From: an uncultured Azohydromonas sp. | Lineage (GTDB): Bacteria > Pseudomonadota > Gammaproteobacteria > Burkholderiales > Burkholderiaceae_C | Assembly: GCF_937926365.1 (NCBI RefSeq) | Contig: NZ_CALAOH010000255.1 | Location: forward strand, 106,845-170,844 | Length of the DNA stretch: 64,000 nt | Reading direction: 5' to 3' | Shown: positions 41,318-50,009 of the stretch, one piece after another | Layout: every line of letters starts with the position of its first letter | Numbering within the stretch: the stretch's first letter is position 1 | The notes under the pieces: generated by a model | What the model saw: the letters and a program-made list of their open reading frames with translations, nothing else | Databases searched by the model: none | Told to the model about the DNA's origin: nothing | Translations under genes and position numbers: made by a program

Positions 41318-42745
41318 TCAAGGCAACGCATCCGCCTGGATCCAGCTCAAGGCTCGCCACCCCGGTTTTCCCTGCCTGTCCTTGGACATATAGGCAACGC
41401 ACTGCACAGGCCCATGCAAGTGCTTTTCCGACAGTTGATCCATGAGCGTCGGGGGGACGAAAACCCGCTCGCCCAGGGGCGTCGTCATGAAGCCAAAACT
41501 TTGCCCATCGCGTTGACTGACCTCGCCCGACAGCCGGCGGCAAAAGTCGTCGATCGAGTCAACTGCCGACGGGCGAAAACACACCGGACGTCCGCGGCCT
41601 TGCACCTGGCCGACTTCGACGATCTGGCCTGCAGCCAGCTGATCCGCTCCGGCGTGCTCGTTGTAGTAGAGAACAACCCCTTCGTCCGGACCGAAGGCCA
41701 CGTGGGCCAGTGACTTCTGCGGGTTCTGGTGGTCCACCACGCCCGGTCGGAACACCACGAGGCGCTCATCCAGGTTGTCCAGGATCTGCCTGGCTTCACG
41801 GGCCATGTCCGGCTCCAGAGGAAGCCTTGCCAGGTCCGGCCGTTGCCTGAACCAACCAGACCCGGCCAACTGCAGCAGTTCCTGAGGCACCTTGAAGCCG
41901 TTGTCGCGCCTGAATGCCAAGGAGTGGTGCACCTGCACGGCCGCCTCGTCAAACCTTTGCTGCTGCGCCAGCAGATCGGCCAGCCGTACGCGCGTGCCGG
42001 CCACGTCCTGCGGTCTGCGAGCCAAGCGCACGGCATGGAACCAGCAGGCGATGGCCTTGTCGGGCTCTCCGAGCTCGTAGGTCTGGCCCAGCGCGTCCCA
42101 CGCCCAGGCCGCTGCCCGCTGACGGCGCAGGACGGGAGCCAGGCGCCTCCTAGCCTGTTCAGTGTCTCCTCGAGCGAGCAACCACCTGCTCATGTACAGG
42201 TTGAGCCAGGGGTCATCCGGGTGCCGTTCGAGCGCCGTGTGCAATTGCTGCTCGGCCCAGCACAGCAGCTCCGGATCACCCTCTCCGGCCTGATCCACCA
42301 GTTCACGCCCGATGGCATAGAAGAAGCGCATCTCCAGGCTGGGTGCCTGCTTGCCATTCGGGAGGACAAACGGCTCTCTGTCTTCGGGGCGCAGGTGGCA
42401 GGGATCCCACCATCTCGCGAATTCGAGAAACCCGGACCAGGACCGGTGGCTCTTGACGGCCCGGTTCAGCAGGCACGAGTACAGCATGCCGGGGCGCTCG
42501 TTGGCGCCGAACGACTGGAACTCGGTCAGCCACAAGGGGAAGCGATCGGCGAAATCGGCCTGGGACATTCGTTGCTGCTCCAGTTCCTCGACCTCCGCCT
42601 TGGCGATGAAGTACAGCACCCAGCCATATGCACGCTGGATGTAGAGGTCGCGCGGAGCGGCGTCGTAGCAAGCGCGTGCCCGATCCAGGGCTTCGGCCAG
42701 CCGGCCGGCCTTGCGCAGTTCGGTGATGTCCGTCGTGCTGCTCAT
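41318..42745 (-). CDS. TPR-like protein with C-terminal cold-shock-like OB domain
   Basis: The 475-residue protein starts at ATG 42745, overlapping the helicase stop (ATGA). Residues 1-300 form helical repeats (AEALDRARACYDAAPRDLYIQ, AEQQLHTALERHPDDPWLNLYM, EQARRRLAPVLRRQRAAAWAWD) typical of TPR. The C-terminal ~80 residues look like a cold-shock OB fold: LSGEVSQRDGQSFGFM, ERVFVPPTLMDQL and a final GWRALSWIQ. Such folds bind single-stranded nucleic acid. It is the last gene of the SSB-helicase operon and ends 103 bp from the leader of array 1. A role as nucleic-acid-binding scaffold for the helicase is inferred. Confidence 0.75.
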   Translation of the reverse strand: MSSTTDITELRKAGRLAEALDRARACYDAAPRDLYIQRAYGWVLYFIAKAEVEELEQQRMSQADFADRFPLWLTEFQSFGANERPGMLYSCLLNRAVKSHRSWSGFLEFARWWDPCHLRPEDREPFVLPNGKQAPSLEMRFFYAIGRELVDQAGEGDPELLCWAEQQLHTALERHPDDPWLNLYMSRWLLARGDTEQARRRLAPVLRRQRAAAWAWDALGQTYELGEPDKAIACWFHAVRLARRPQDVAGTRVRLADLLAQQQRFDEAAVQVHHSLAFRRDNGFKVPQELLQLAGSGWFRQRPDLARLPLEPDMAREARQILDNLDERLVVFRPGVVDHQNPQKSLAHVAFGPDEGVVLYYNEHAGADQLAAGQIVEVGQVQGRGRPVCFRPSAVDSIDDFCRRLSGEVSQRDGQSFGFMTTPLGERVFVPPTLMDQLSEKHLHGPVQCVAYMSKDRQGKPGWRALSWIQADALP

Positions 42746-44856
42746 TGCGCCATTCCAAGGGTCTGGCTGACTTGCTGGTAGATGCCCTGGCTGCTGCCCG
42801 GGCCGCCGACCTCGGTGGCACGGGTCCAGCGCTTCTTGCCGTCGTAGTGGAAGTCGACGCGGCCCCGCCGCCCTGCACCCTCGAAGGTGAAGCGCAGCTT
42901 GTAGCTGCCCGGCTCCACACCCGTGATGCGCAGTCCCGTGCCTTCAAGGGCCTGCCGCACCTGTGCCTGGAAGTCCGCCAGGAAAGCGTCCTCCGCGGTG
43001 CCCGCTGCCAGGGCCGAGGGCTGCTGCAACACCTCGTGCAGTTGCGCCAGGCTCGCCTGCAGCAGCGCGGGGTCCGACTTCGAGCCCGACGCTGCCACGA
43101 TGCTCGATACCCGCAGGTCGCGCTTGTAGTGGTACTGCACCACCGCCTGCGCACCGGCCCGGTCGAGCCAGTACCGCTCGAAGTACTGACCATGCTGCAG
43201 GCGCACGATGCGCACCCCACAAGCTGCCAGGGTTTCGCGGATGCGGCGGTGATGTTGGAAGAGCGGCTCCTGGCCGGGGTTGAAGGAGAACCGGTCCCAG
43301 TCCGGATCCGCAATCGGCTCGTCCGCCGCCGTTGTGTGCGTGGTCCCGGTTGCCGCTGATGCCGCTGCTGGGGTGCGCGGCGCCGCCACGGCATCGAAGC
43401 GCAGGCGCGAGGTCGCCGTGAAGGCCGGCGGATCGATCAGCAGCAGCTTGCTGCGCGCGCGCGTGATGGCGGTGTAGGCCCAGCGGAAGAACTGCTCGTT
43501 GCGATGGTCCCCGCCGGCGTCGGAGAAGTTGACCACCACCGTGTCCCACTCTCCGCCTTGCGCCTTGTGGCAGGTCAAGGCGTAGCCGTACTTCACCTGC
43601 AGCGCGTTGAACCAGGGGTCGTGGCGGATCGCCACGCGGAACTCCGCCGTGCCCGGCCGCAGCTCGGGGTGGCGCTGGCGGAAATCGACCAGCAGTGCAC
43701 GCTGCTCCAAGGGCTCCAGCTCTCGCTCGGGCGAGTCGAGCAGGTTTTCCAGCAAGAGCACGTCGGCCTGGATCGGGCGGCCGTCCGCGCGCTCGTAAAC
43801 GAGCGTCGTCTCCCGGAAGACCAGGCGCACCGGCTGGGCGATGCCGCGGATCGGGACGTGCCGCACCACCGGGTTCGGATTCACCCGCAGGAGCCGGACG
43901 AGGTCGCCGTTCATCAAGCCAGAGAATGGCGAGTTCTTGTTGACCAGCAGCAGGTCGCCTGTCCGGGGCTGCGGGTCCTCGCTGCCCCACAGCCGCGCGC
44001 GTGCGGCCCGGTTGAGCTCCAGGGCCTTGGCGTTGGAGCGAGTGACCAGCACGGAGCTGACGCGGGTGCGTTGATCCTCGACGACCCGCTCCAGCGCCGC
44101 GTCCGGTGAGACATGCGCAATTTCGCCGGGCGCTTCCCGCAGGGAAAAGGTGTTGTAGTCGCGCCGCGCGATCGCATCGCGCAGCGCGGTAGCGCGGGCA
44201 AGCACCGCGCTGCCGCTGGCCTGGCGCATGACCTCGGTCAGCTCGAATTCCTCACAGCGCAGGCCGAAGGTGCGCTCGATGTACGCCGCCGACAGTGCTG
44301 GCGACTGGTTGTCGCCCACCGGTGGCAACTGCGCCGGATCGCCTACCAGGACGATGCGGGCCCGGCGTTCCGCCTCGCGACCAGGGCGGCCCAGGCGCGC
44401 GTACTCGATCAAGTCCGCCAACAGGCGGCCGGACCCGAACTGGTGGACATCCTGCTGGTGTTCCTTGTCACCCACCATCGACGACTCGTCCACGATGAAC
44501 ACCGCATCCCCAGGGTCGCAGTCCTTGAGGGGAAAGACGAATCGCACGCCAGGGTCGTTGCGCGCGCAGGCCTCCTCGAACACGTGAACGTGCTCCAGCG
44601 TGTAGATCTCGCCATGCACGGTGCTGGCTCCGTCGCGCAGCCGCGTGCCCAGGATCCGCGCGGCCCGCCCGGTTGGTGCCAGGGCGCGGTAGACGCGGCA
44701 CATCTGTTGAAGATGCTCAACCATGGCCCTGATCAGCGTGGTCTTGCCGGTGCCTGCGCTGCCCTTGAGCAGGAAGCACTGCGCGTCGCCCTGCAGGAAT
44801 GTTCTGAAGGCGTCGAGCGCCAGTGTCTGCGAGCCCATGAGCGTCATGTCGGACAT
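42742..44856 (-). CDS. RecD/TraI-like superfamily 1 helicase
   Basis: I place the start at ATG 44856, which has AAGGA upstream; the longer frame lacks one. The 704-residue product has Walker A KGSAGTGKTT (31-40), a RecD-type LAPTGRAARIL, motif II FIVDESSMVGD, GDPAQLPPVGDNQSP, and a late ALTCHKAQGGEWDTVVV with AYTAITRARSKLLL. The last ~190 residues are outside the helicase core and unrecognised. It stands 55 bp after the SSB gene and overlaps the TPR/OB gene, forming a three-gene operon below one copy of the GGCAACGTTGCC palindrome. Likely a 5'-3' DNA helicase acting on SSB-coated DNA; its defence role is inferred. Confidence 0.85.
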   Translation of the reverse strand: MSDMTLMGSQTLALDAFRTFLQGDAQCFLLKGSAGTGKTTLIRAMVEHLQQMCRVYRALAPTGRAARILGTRLRDGASTVHGEIYTLEHVHVFEEACARNDPGVRFVFPLKDCDPGDAVFIVDESSMVGDKEHQQDVHQFGSGRLLADLIEYARLGRPGREAERRARIVLVGDPAQLPPVGDNQSPALSAAYIERTFGLRCEEFELTEVMRQASGSAVLARATALRDAIARRDYNTFSLREAPGEIAHVSPDAALERVVEDQRTRVSSVLVTRSNAKALELNRAARARLWGSEDPQPRTGDLLLVNKNSPFSGLMNGDLVRLLRVNPNPVVRHVPIRGIAQPVRLVFRETTLVYERADGRPIQADVLLLENLLDSPERELEPLEQRALLVDFRQRHPELRPGTAEFRVAIRHDPWFNALQVKYGYALTCHKAQGGEWDTVVVNFSDAGGDHRNEQFFRWAYTAITRARSKLLLIDPPAFTATSRLRFDAVAAPRTPAAASAATGTTHTTAADEPIADPDWDRFSFNPGQEPLFQHHRRIRETLAACGVRIVRLQHGQYFERYWLDRAGAQAVVQYHYKRDLRVSSIVAASGSKSDPALLQASLAQLHEVLQQPSALAAGTAEDAFLADFQAQVRQALEGTGLRITGVEPGSYKLRFTFEGAGRRGRVDFHYDGKKRWTRATEVGGPGSSQGIYQQVSQTLGMAQ

Positions 44857-44911
44857 CGGTTCCTTGCTCTCTCGGTCGGCGTGTCGGTTAGGCGAAGCGC
44901 GACGCTTAACC

Positions 44912-45385
44912 CTAGAAGGGAATGTCGTCATCCGGCTCGAAGGCCGGGGTGGCAGGCAGCGGCGCAGCGGCGGGACGGGCCGCACTGTCGGCAGCTTGCA
45001 AAGCCCTGTGGGTTGGGGGTGCACCTGCGGTCGTGTCCGCTATCCCTTCTTCCCTGGCACCGAGCAGTTGCAGCTCGCCGGCGATGATGTCCACCGTCAG
45101 GCGTTCGACGCCAGCCTTGTCGACGTATTTCCCGTACTTCAGGCGCCCCTCGACGTAGACCGGTCTCCCCTTCCTGAGGTACTCGGCGGCGATCTCCGCG
45201 AGGCGGTCGTAGAACGTGATACGGTGCCACTGCGTATCCTCGAGCGTCTCTCCCGTGTGGCGGTCCTTGCGGCGGGAAGAGGTGGCCACGCTGACGCTAG
45301 CCACGACCTGCCCGGAGGGCAGGTGCCGGATCTCGGGATCGCGCCCGCAGTTGCCGAGCAGGATCACCTTGTTCACCGAGGCCAT
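44912..45385 (-). CDS. ssb: single-stranded DNA-binding protein
   Basis: The 157-residue protein from ATG 45385 opens with the canonical SSB sequence ASVNKVILLGNCGRDPEIRH, continues with TQWHRITFYDRLAEIAAEYL and RPVYVEGRLKYGKYVDK, and ends in the acidic tip DDDIPF that recruits partner proteins. GGGAGAT precedes the start. It is encoded first in an operon with a RecD-like helicase and a TPR/OB protein. It appears to be an accessory copy, as plasmids often carry one. The GGCAACGTTGC palindrome lies about 100 bp upstream, unlike housekeeping ssb genes. Confidence 0.93.
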   Translation of the reverse strand: MASVNKVILLGNCGRDPEIRHLPSGQVVASVSVATSSRRKDRHTGETLEDTQWHRITFYDRLAEIAAEYLRKGRPVYVEGRLKYGKYVDKAGVERLTVDIIAGELQLLGAREEGIADTTAGAPPTHRALQAADSAARPAAAPLPATPAFEPDDDIPF

Positions 45386-45485
45386 GCCGATCTCCCTTGA
45401 TGGTTGTGATGTCTGATGCCGCGACGGCAGGACGCCGCACGCTGCCCCTGCAGTGTCTTCGCGGGTCCGTACTTGTCTGACGGAT

Positions 45486-45497
45486 GGCAACGTTGCT
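45486..45497. promoter_or_regulatory. palindromic operator copy 1
   Basis: GGCAACGTTGCT keeps the 10-bp symmetric core GCAACGTTGC. It is 101 bp upstream of the ssb start codon, in the only gap between ssb and the DUF4407 gene, and is read here as the control site for the ssb operon. Confidence 0.7.
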
Positions 45498-45540
45498 GGT
45501 GCCGCGTCGAGCGCGCAACCACCGCTTTGGACGCCTGGCA

Positions 45541-46467
45541 TCACTCGCATGACTCCAGCAGGCGCCGAGCATTCGACACCGGCGAGGTGACTGCCTGCAG
45601 GTAGGCCGCCGCACGGTGCCCGGCCAGGTGCTCCCGCATCCTCTCCAGCCGGTCGTCGATGGTCTCCTCCCGGTACCCCATCTTCACCAGCACCACCATC
45701 AGCTCGATGAGCAGCACCAGCAGGAACAGCAGGGCATAGCCGGCCAGGGTGAGCGTGTTGCCGAGCACGAAATCGTGCAGCGCCTCGATGCGCATGAGCA
45801 GTCCGGCCTCCGTCACCGCTGACCGTGACGCACGCAACTGGTCGAGTTCCTGGCCGTGCCGCACAGTCAGTGCGGCAAGCTCGGCCTGCACTTGCGCGTA
45901 GTCCCGCTGCAGCGTGTCGGCATGGCGCTGGGCCTGCTGAAAGACGCGCCCCGTGCCGCGCTGCCCGCTGCAGCTGCCATCGGCCTCGCATTGCGCCTTG
46001 TTTCGCGCCGCCAGCCAGTCGGCTCGCCTGCCGGCGAGCGTCTGCTCCAGGTGTGCCGTCTGCGCGGCGTGGCGCTCGCGCAGTGCCTGCTCGCTGCGCT
46101 GCTGCAGCCGCTGAGCGATTTCCTTCTCGAACAGCACCAGGTCAAACAGCGCCGCGCCGATGCACGCGACGACCACGCCGAGCACGCAACGCAGCAGGTT
46201 CATGAGCAGGCTCGACGGCGTGGCGAGTACCAGCCGCTCCACCAGGTAGATGAATACCGTGCACAGCGCCGCGACGCCAGCGGCGCTGGCTGCCGACATG
46301 CCGAAGACCCGCGACGCGATGACCCACGAAGACAGCGCCCACAGCAGCACTGGCAGGTGGATGGCGATGGCGAACGCGCGCAGCCGCCGCAGCGTCGATT
46401 CGTGATAGCGCTGCGCCTTGTCGTGGTTTTCCCCGACGACGAGGCAGAAGTACCTGAGCATCGACAT
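45541..46467 (-). CDS. DUF4407 membrane protein
   Basis: The 308-residue protein has two hydrophobic segments near the N-terminus (AIAIHLPVLLWALSSWVIAS and ASAAGVAALCTVFIYLVERL), a third (CVLGVVVACIGAALFDLVLF), a long charged coiled-coil region (about 115-215) and a final membrane span (LTLAGYALLFLLVLLIELMV). This layout matches DUF4407 proteins, whose function is not established. Its gene follows the 235-residue partner by 26 bp on the same strand, so both are probably made together under the operator at 47265. It would sit in the inner membrane with the coiled coil on one side; a role in membrane sensing or effector activity is inference. Confidence 0.8.
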   Translation of the reverse strand: MSMLRYFCLVVGENHDKAQRYHESTLRRLRAFAIAIHLPVLLWALSSWVIASRVFGMSAASAAGVAALCTVFIYLVERLVLATPSSLLMNLLRCVLGVVVACIGAALFDLVLFEKEIAQRLQQRSEQALRERHAAQTAHLEQTLAGRRADWLAARNKAQCEADGSCSGQRGTGRVFQQAQRHADTLQRDYAQVQAELAALTVRHGQELDQLRASRSAVTEAGLLMRIEALHDFVLGNTLTLAGYALLFLLVLLIELMVVLVKMGYREETIDDRLERMREHLAGHRAAAYLQAVTSPVSNARRLLESCE

Positions 46468-46493
46468 GCATGTGCTCCTCTTGTGCCGTGGCT

Positions 46494-47201
46494 TCAGAGG
46501 CCCAGGTGCTCGGCGTCCATCGCCGCCTGGAGGCCCTGGGCGAAGCCCAGCTGGTAGCTGGCGAGCGCTTGGCGCACCCAGCCCTCGCCCCGGTCGGCCA
46601 GTTCCAGTTGCTCGCGCAGCGTCGCCAGCTCGCGCTCATGCCTTTGCACTGCCGCGCGCAGCCGCCGCGTGGTGGTCTCGCACACGCCCTCGGCCTGCAG
46701 CAGTGCGTCGTTGTGGCGTTCGATGTGCGCCTGCACGCGGGTGCACAGCGTGGCAACGATGGACTGGAACTCGGCGACGAGCGCGCGCACACCGTGGTCG
46801 CGGGCCTGCGCCGTGCGGAAATGGCTGCCGTTGTGGCGCCCGAGGCCGAAGTGGTTGGCTGCGAGGAAGCTGCGCAGCGGTGGCAGGTCCATCAGGCCCT
46901 GGGGCAGCTCGCGCCGCGCCGGGCCGATGGCCGCTGCGCCATCCGCACGCTGCGGCGGGAACGCCGGCTGGTTGGAGGCTTCCCGTGCGTGCAGATCCGC
47001 GGTGGCGAAGCGCGCGCCGGGCGTGAAGGGCTGGGCCCACTGCGCGTGAGGCAGCGAGCCGCCGGGAGAGAGCTGCCGCACGGCCGCGGCGTCTTCGCGC
47101 AGGGTGCCATCATCCTGCGCCGCCTCGGGAGCGGCAGGGGCCGTGGCGGCGAAGGCCCGGCTGCCCAGCGCACGCCGGGCAAGTTGCTTGAGGAAGTTCA
47201 T
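46494..47201 (-). CDS. hypothetical coiled-coil partner of the DUF4407 protein
   Basis: Start ATG 47201 gives 235 residues. The N-terminus is basic and amphipathic (MNFLKQLARRALGSRAF) and could touch membrane. The middle is Pro/Ala-rich, and the C-terminal half is a long helix or coiled coil (ATLCTRVQAHIERHNDALLQ, RRLRAAVQRHERELATLREQ). No known family. The gene begins 64 bp below a perfect palindrome copy and is followed closely by the DUF4407 gene, suggesting a two-protein membrane complex. The sequence shows no catalytic motif. Confidence 0.65.
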   Translation of the reverse strand: MNFLKQLARRALGSRAFAATAPAAPEAAQDDGTLREDAAAVRQLSPGGSLPHAQWAQPFTPGARFATADLHAREASNQPAFPPQRADGAAAIGPARRELPQGLMDLPPLRSFLAANHFGLGRHNGSHFRTAQARDHGVRALVAEFQSIVATLCTRVQAHIERHNDALLQAEGVCETTTRRLRAAVQRHERELATLREQLELADRGEGWVRQALASYQLGFAQGLQAAMDAEHLGL

Positions 47202-47264
47202 GGCAGGGCGGTGTCGATGCGTCGGGGCGGATTTTCCGGACGCCGCCTGCCATGCCGATGCATG

Positions 47265-47276
47265 GGCAACGTTGCA
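47265..47276. promoter_or_regulatory. palindromic operator copy 2
   Basis: GGCAACGTTGCA contains the complete symmetric core. It is 64 bp upstream of the start of the DUF4407-partner gene and close to an IS5 remnant on the other side. Confidence 0.7.
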
Positions 47277-47419
47277 AGGCCTGCGTCGGCACGTCACCAA
47301 ACCATCCAGGTATCGTTGCTGGTAGTGGTGTTGACGGCGTACCTGATCAGCTCGCGCTGGAATCGGAGCACAGCGCTGTCGTTGCCTCAGCTGTCTGCCT
47401 GCCGCCTTAACAACGGTGC

Positions 47420-47716
47420 GACGCACTGTTGCCCGCGGTCACGGCCGATGCCGTCATCGCCGACAAGGCCTACGACGCCCAGGCGCGCGTGATCGACGTG
47501 CTCACCCGAGCTGGCCAAGTCGCGGTGATCCCGCCGATTCGCAGCCGCATCGAACAGCGGTCTTGGGACCGCGATCTCTACAAGGCGCGCCACCTGATCG
47601 AGAACTTCTTCGCCCGGCTCAAGCAGTACCGCGCCATCGCCACCCGCTACGACAAGACAGCTCGCAATTTCCTCGGCGCCATCCACTTGGCGGCCGCTGT
47701 CATCTGGCTCAATTGA
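47420..47716 (+). pseudogene. C-terminal remnant of an IS5-family transposase
   Basis: About 98 codons remain: VTADAVIADKAYDAQARVID, IPPIRSRIEQRSWDRDLYKA and ARHLIENFFARLKQYRAIAT. This contains the catalytic-region Asp (ADKAYD) and the Glu with Lys in IENFFARLKQ of the IS5/IS1031 group. The first two thirds of the gene are gone, so it is inactive. It ends 48 bp from the trailer end of CRISPR array 2, suggesting that an insertion truncated or bounded that array. Confidence 0.85.
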
Positions 47717-47763
47717 TGACGGGCCCTAGACAAGGAGGCTGAGTACATCGTGACCCAAGAGCT

Positions 47764-48750
47764 GTCTCAATCCCTTCAATATCAGGACACGGTCCGGACG
47801 ACCCCGTTAGATTAACCCTGAAGACCGACCCGTCTCAATTCCTTCGATATCAGGGCACGGTTCGGACCATCGCGGAGGAATTCACGATCATGCGCCGGGG
47901 GTCTCAATCCCTTCGATATCAGGGTACGGTCCGGATAGGACTTCAAGTGCACCACGGTCTGGTACTACCTGTCTCAATCCCTTCGGTATCAGGGCACGGT
48001 CCGGACACGAGCTGTACGAGCTGATCCGGGACAACCTGTCTCAATCCCTTCGATATCAGGGCACGGTCCGGACATCCAGAAGGCGGAGATGACCCACCGC
48101 TACTGGTCTCAATCCCTTCGATATCAGGGCACGGTCCGGACGTATCCTCAACATCAAGCAAGCCACCAAGATGTCTCAATCCCTTCGATATCAGGGCACG
48201 GTCCGGACCCATGAGCACGGCCTTGCAGTCGCGCATGATCGTCTCAATCCCTTCGATATCAGGGCACGGTCCGGACCTTCAGCGCATCACCACCAATGCG
48301 CGCGGCTAGTCTCAATCCCTTCGATATCAGGGCACGGTCCGGACAAGTGATGGCAGAAGTGCGCGAGCAATGCCGCGTCTCAATCCCTTCGATATCAGGG
48401 CACGGTCCGGACGAGGGTGTGGAGGATGAAGCCCTCCACCTGGTGTCTCAATCCCTTCGATATCAGGGCACGGTCCGGACTTCGATCCGAAGGACGACGC
48501 TTGTGGCTTCTTGTCTCAATCCCTTCGATATCAGGGCACGGTCCGGACATATCGTGCTGAATCCAGCGCTGAATTACCTCGTCTCAATCCCTTCGATATC
48601 AGGGCACGGTCCGGACCCGCCACGCAGCAGCAAGCTTATCTGCTCTCGTCTCAATCCCTTCGATATCAGGGCACGGTCCGGACAGGCGAACGTGGAAGTC
48701 GATCCGATGTTCCGGTCTCAATCCCTTCGATATCAGGGCACGGTCCGGAC
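47764..48750 (-). CRISPR. CRISPR array 2: 15 repeats, 36-nt repeat
   Basis: Fifteen 36-nt repeats (plus strand begins GTCTCAATCCC, ends GGTCCGGAC) enclose 14 spacers of 31-34 nt. The four leftmost repeats carry substitutions (for example TTCAATATCAGGACAC, GGTTCGGAC, GGTACGGTCCGGAT, TTCGGTATC), the usual sign of the old trailer end, while repeats near 48750 are identical. The leader lies on the right, so transcription is on the minus strand and each repeat ends ATTGAGAC, a standard crRNA 5' tag form. Spacers show no obvious match to each other or to the rest of the window by eye. Confidence 0.97.
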
Positions 48751-48910
48751 TGCTCGCGTTGAAAATGATAGCAGCGACAAGGGGTTGGCGGCCCCCTTCA
48801 CAACTTTTTGGTCGGCCGCGGGAGCTGTCTCCCGCAAGGGCTGGTCGCTGCGGCGGCATGGCGAACCTTCGGTACGAAGGTGCCATTGTCCGCCAGCGTG
48901 CCTTGCCGGA
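48751..48910 (-). promoter_or_regulatory. leader of CRISPR array 2
   Basis: It begins TGCTCGCGTTGAAAATGATA next to the last repeat and repeats the blocks seen beside array 1: GCAGCGACAAGGG, CTTCACAACTTTTTGG, the hairpin GCGGGAGCTGTCTCCCGC and GGCTGGTCGCTGCGGCGGCA. Identity with the other two leaders is high for roughly 120 bp and then fades. Confidence 0.88.
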
Positions 48911-49181
48911 GGCCGACGATGCCGGGCCGCGCGGGCAGCCTGTAGAGGCGCAGATCGTCCGCCCTCTCGTCGACCAGCACCTTGAGCTCCCCAAAACCTG
49001 CCGCGCCTGCCGGTCGTGGATCCCAGAGGTTGCTGGTTCCGGTCGTGCGCGGAATGTCCTGGTGGAGCATCCGTGCCGGTTGGCTGCAACATCGAGCCGG
49101 CGCGCGGCTGACATTGGCCTGGCCTGCAGTCGGGCCCCGCAAGTGCGTTCCAAGAGACCGGACCAACGCCCGGTCTCCACC
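48911..49181. other. gap between leader 2 and the Gly/Ala-rich gene
   Basis: About 270 bp without a supported gene. It may hold the terminator of the adjacent gene, but no clear stem-loop with a T-run was found. Confidence 0.4.
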
Positions 49182-50009
49182 TCAGTCGAACAAGGCGTCG
49201 AACAGCGAGGAAACGACGTAGCCGACCGCCACGGCAGCCACCACCGGGGCGGCCACCGTGGCCGCCGCCGCCGTGGAAGCGCCGATCCCGAGAGCCGTCA
49301 CGCCGGATGCCACTGCGGCGCCGGTGGCCGTGGCCGCAGCGCTGGCCGCCGCACCCGTGGCATAGCCCTTGGCCCCGGCCTTGGCCACCGATGCCGTGAC
49401 CTCGCCCGCGTCACGGCGTCCGTCGATGAGGTCGCCGATGCCCTTGACCACCTCGACGCCCGCGCCGACGGCGGCACCCATCGCACCACCGGACTGCGCC
49501 GCTCGGCTCACTGCGCTGCCGACCGAGCCCGAGCCACAGGCGCCGGCACGCTGGGCCAGGCTGGTCGTCGTTTCCGACGACACGCCAGAGCTCACCATGC
49601 GCTTGGACAGGCCCGCCCTCTTCAGCGCCGCGTTGACGACCTCGGTCGTCTCCTCAGTGCCCACGAGTTGCACGCTGCGGTACTTGCCCTGGGCCACCTG
49701 GCGCACGACCTTGTCCACCGCGGACTTCGACAGGGTGTCCTTGAGCTGCAACCGCTCCACGACCTTGCCACCCCTGGTCGTCACCAGGTCCACCACCTCG
49801 GCGGTGGTGCTGCGCGTGAGCGACGTGCTCCGGCCCGTGAGCAACTGTGCCGCGTTGCGCGCATCCTTCACCAGGATCTCGTGGATGTGGCCCTTGAGGT
49901 GCGGATTGTGTCCGGCGCGATCAAGTGCGCGGCCGATGACGCTCGCCTCGTAGGTGGTTCGTGCGCTGACCGCATGGCTGGCGTGCTGGGTGTTGCGCTG
50001 TCGTTCCAT
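49182..50009 (-). CDS. hydrophobic Gly/Ala-rich protein, candidate membrane-acting effector
   Basis: The 275-residue protein from ATG 50009 has a soluble N-terminal half (about 1-150, including LKGHIHEILVKDARNAAQLL and VVERLQLKDTLSKSAVDKVV). The C-terminal half consists almost wholly of Gly, Ala, Val and Ser in long hydrophobic helices (AAASAAATATGAAVASGVTA, TVAAPVVAAVAVGYVVSSLF). This resembles pore-forming or membrane-inserting segments, although no family is recognised. It begins 80 bp below a perfect GGCAACGTTGCC and lies between CRISPR array 2 and the GTPase genes. A membrane-disrupting role triggered in infection is a reasonable but unproven reading. Confidence 0.7.
   Translation of the reverse strand: MERQRNTQHASHAVSARTTYEASVIGRALDRAGHNPHLKGHIHEILVKDARNAAQLLTGRSTSLTRSTTAEVVDLVTTRGGKVVERLQLKDTLSKSAVDKVVRQVAQGKYRSVQLVGTEETTEVVNAALKRAGLSKRMVSSGVSSETTTSLAQRAGACGSGSVGSAVSRAAQSGGAMGAAVGAGVEVVKGIGDLIDGRRDAGEVTASVAKAGAKGYATGAAASAAATATGAAVASGVTALGIGASTAAAATVAAPVVAAVAVGYVVSSLFDALFD

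Noticed and set aside
44857..45024. Longer start for the RecD/TraI-like helicase
   Set aside because: The extension overlaps the ssb 3' end, and ATG 44856 has a clear AAGGA site.
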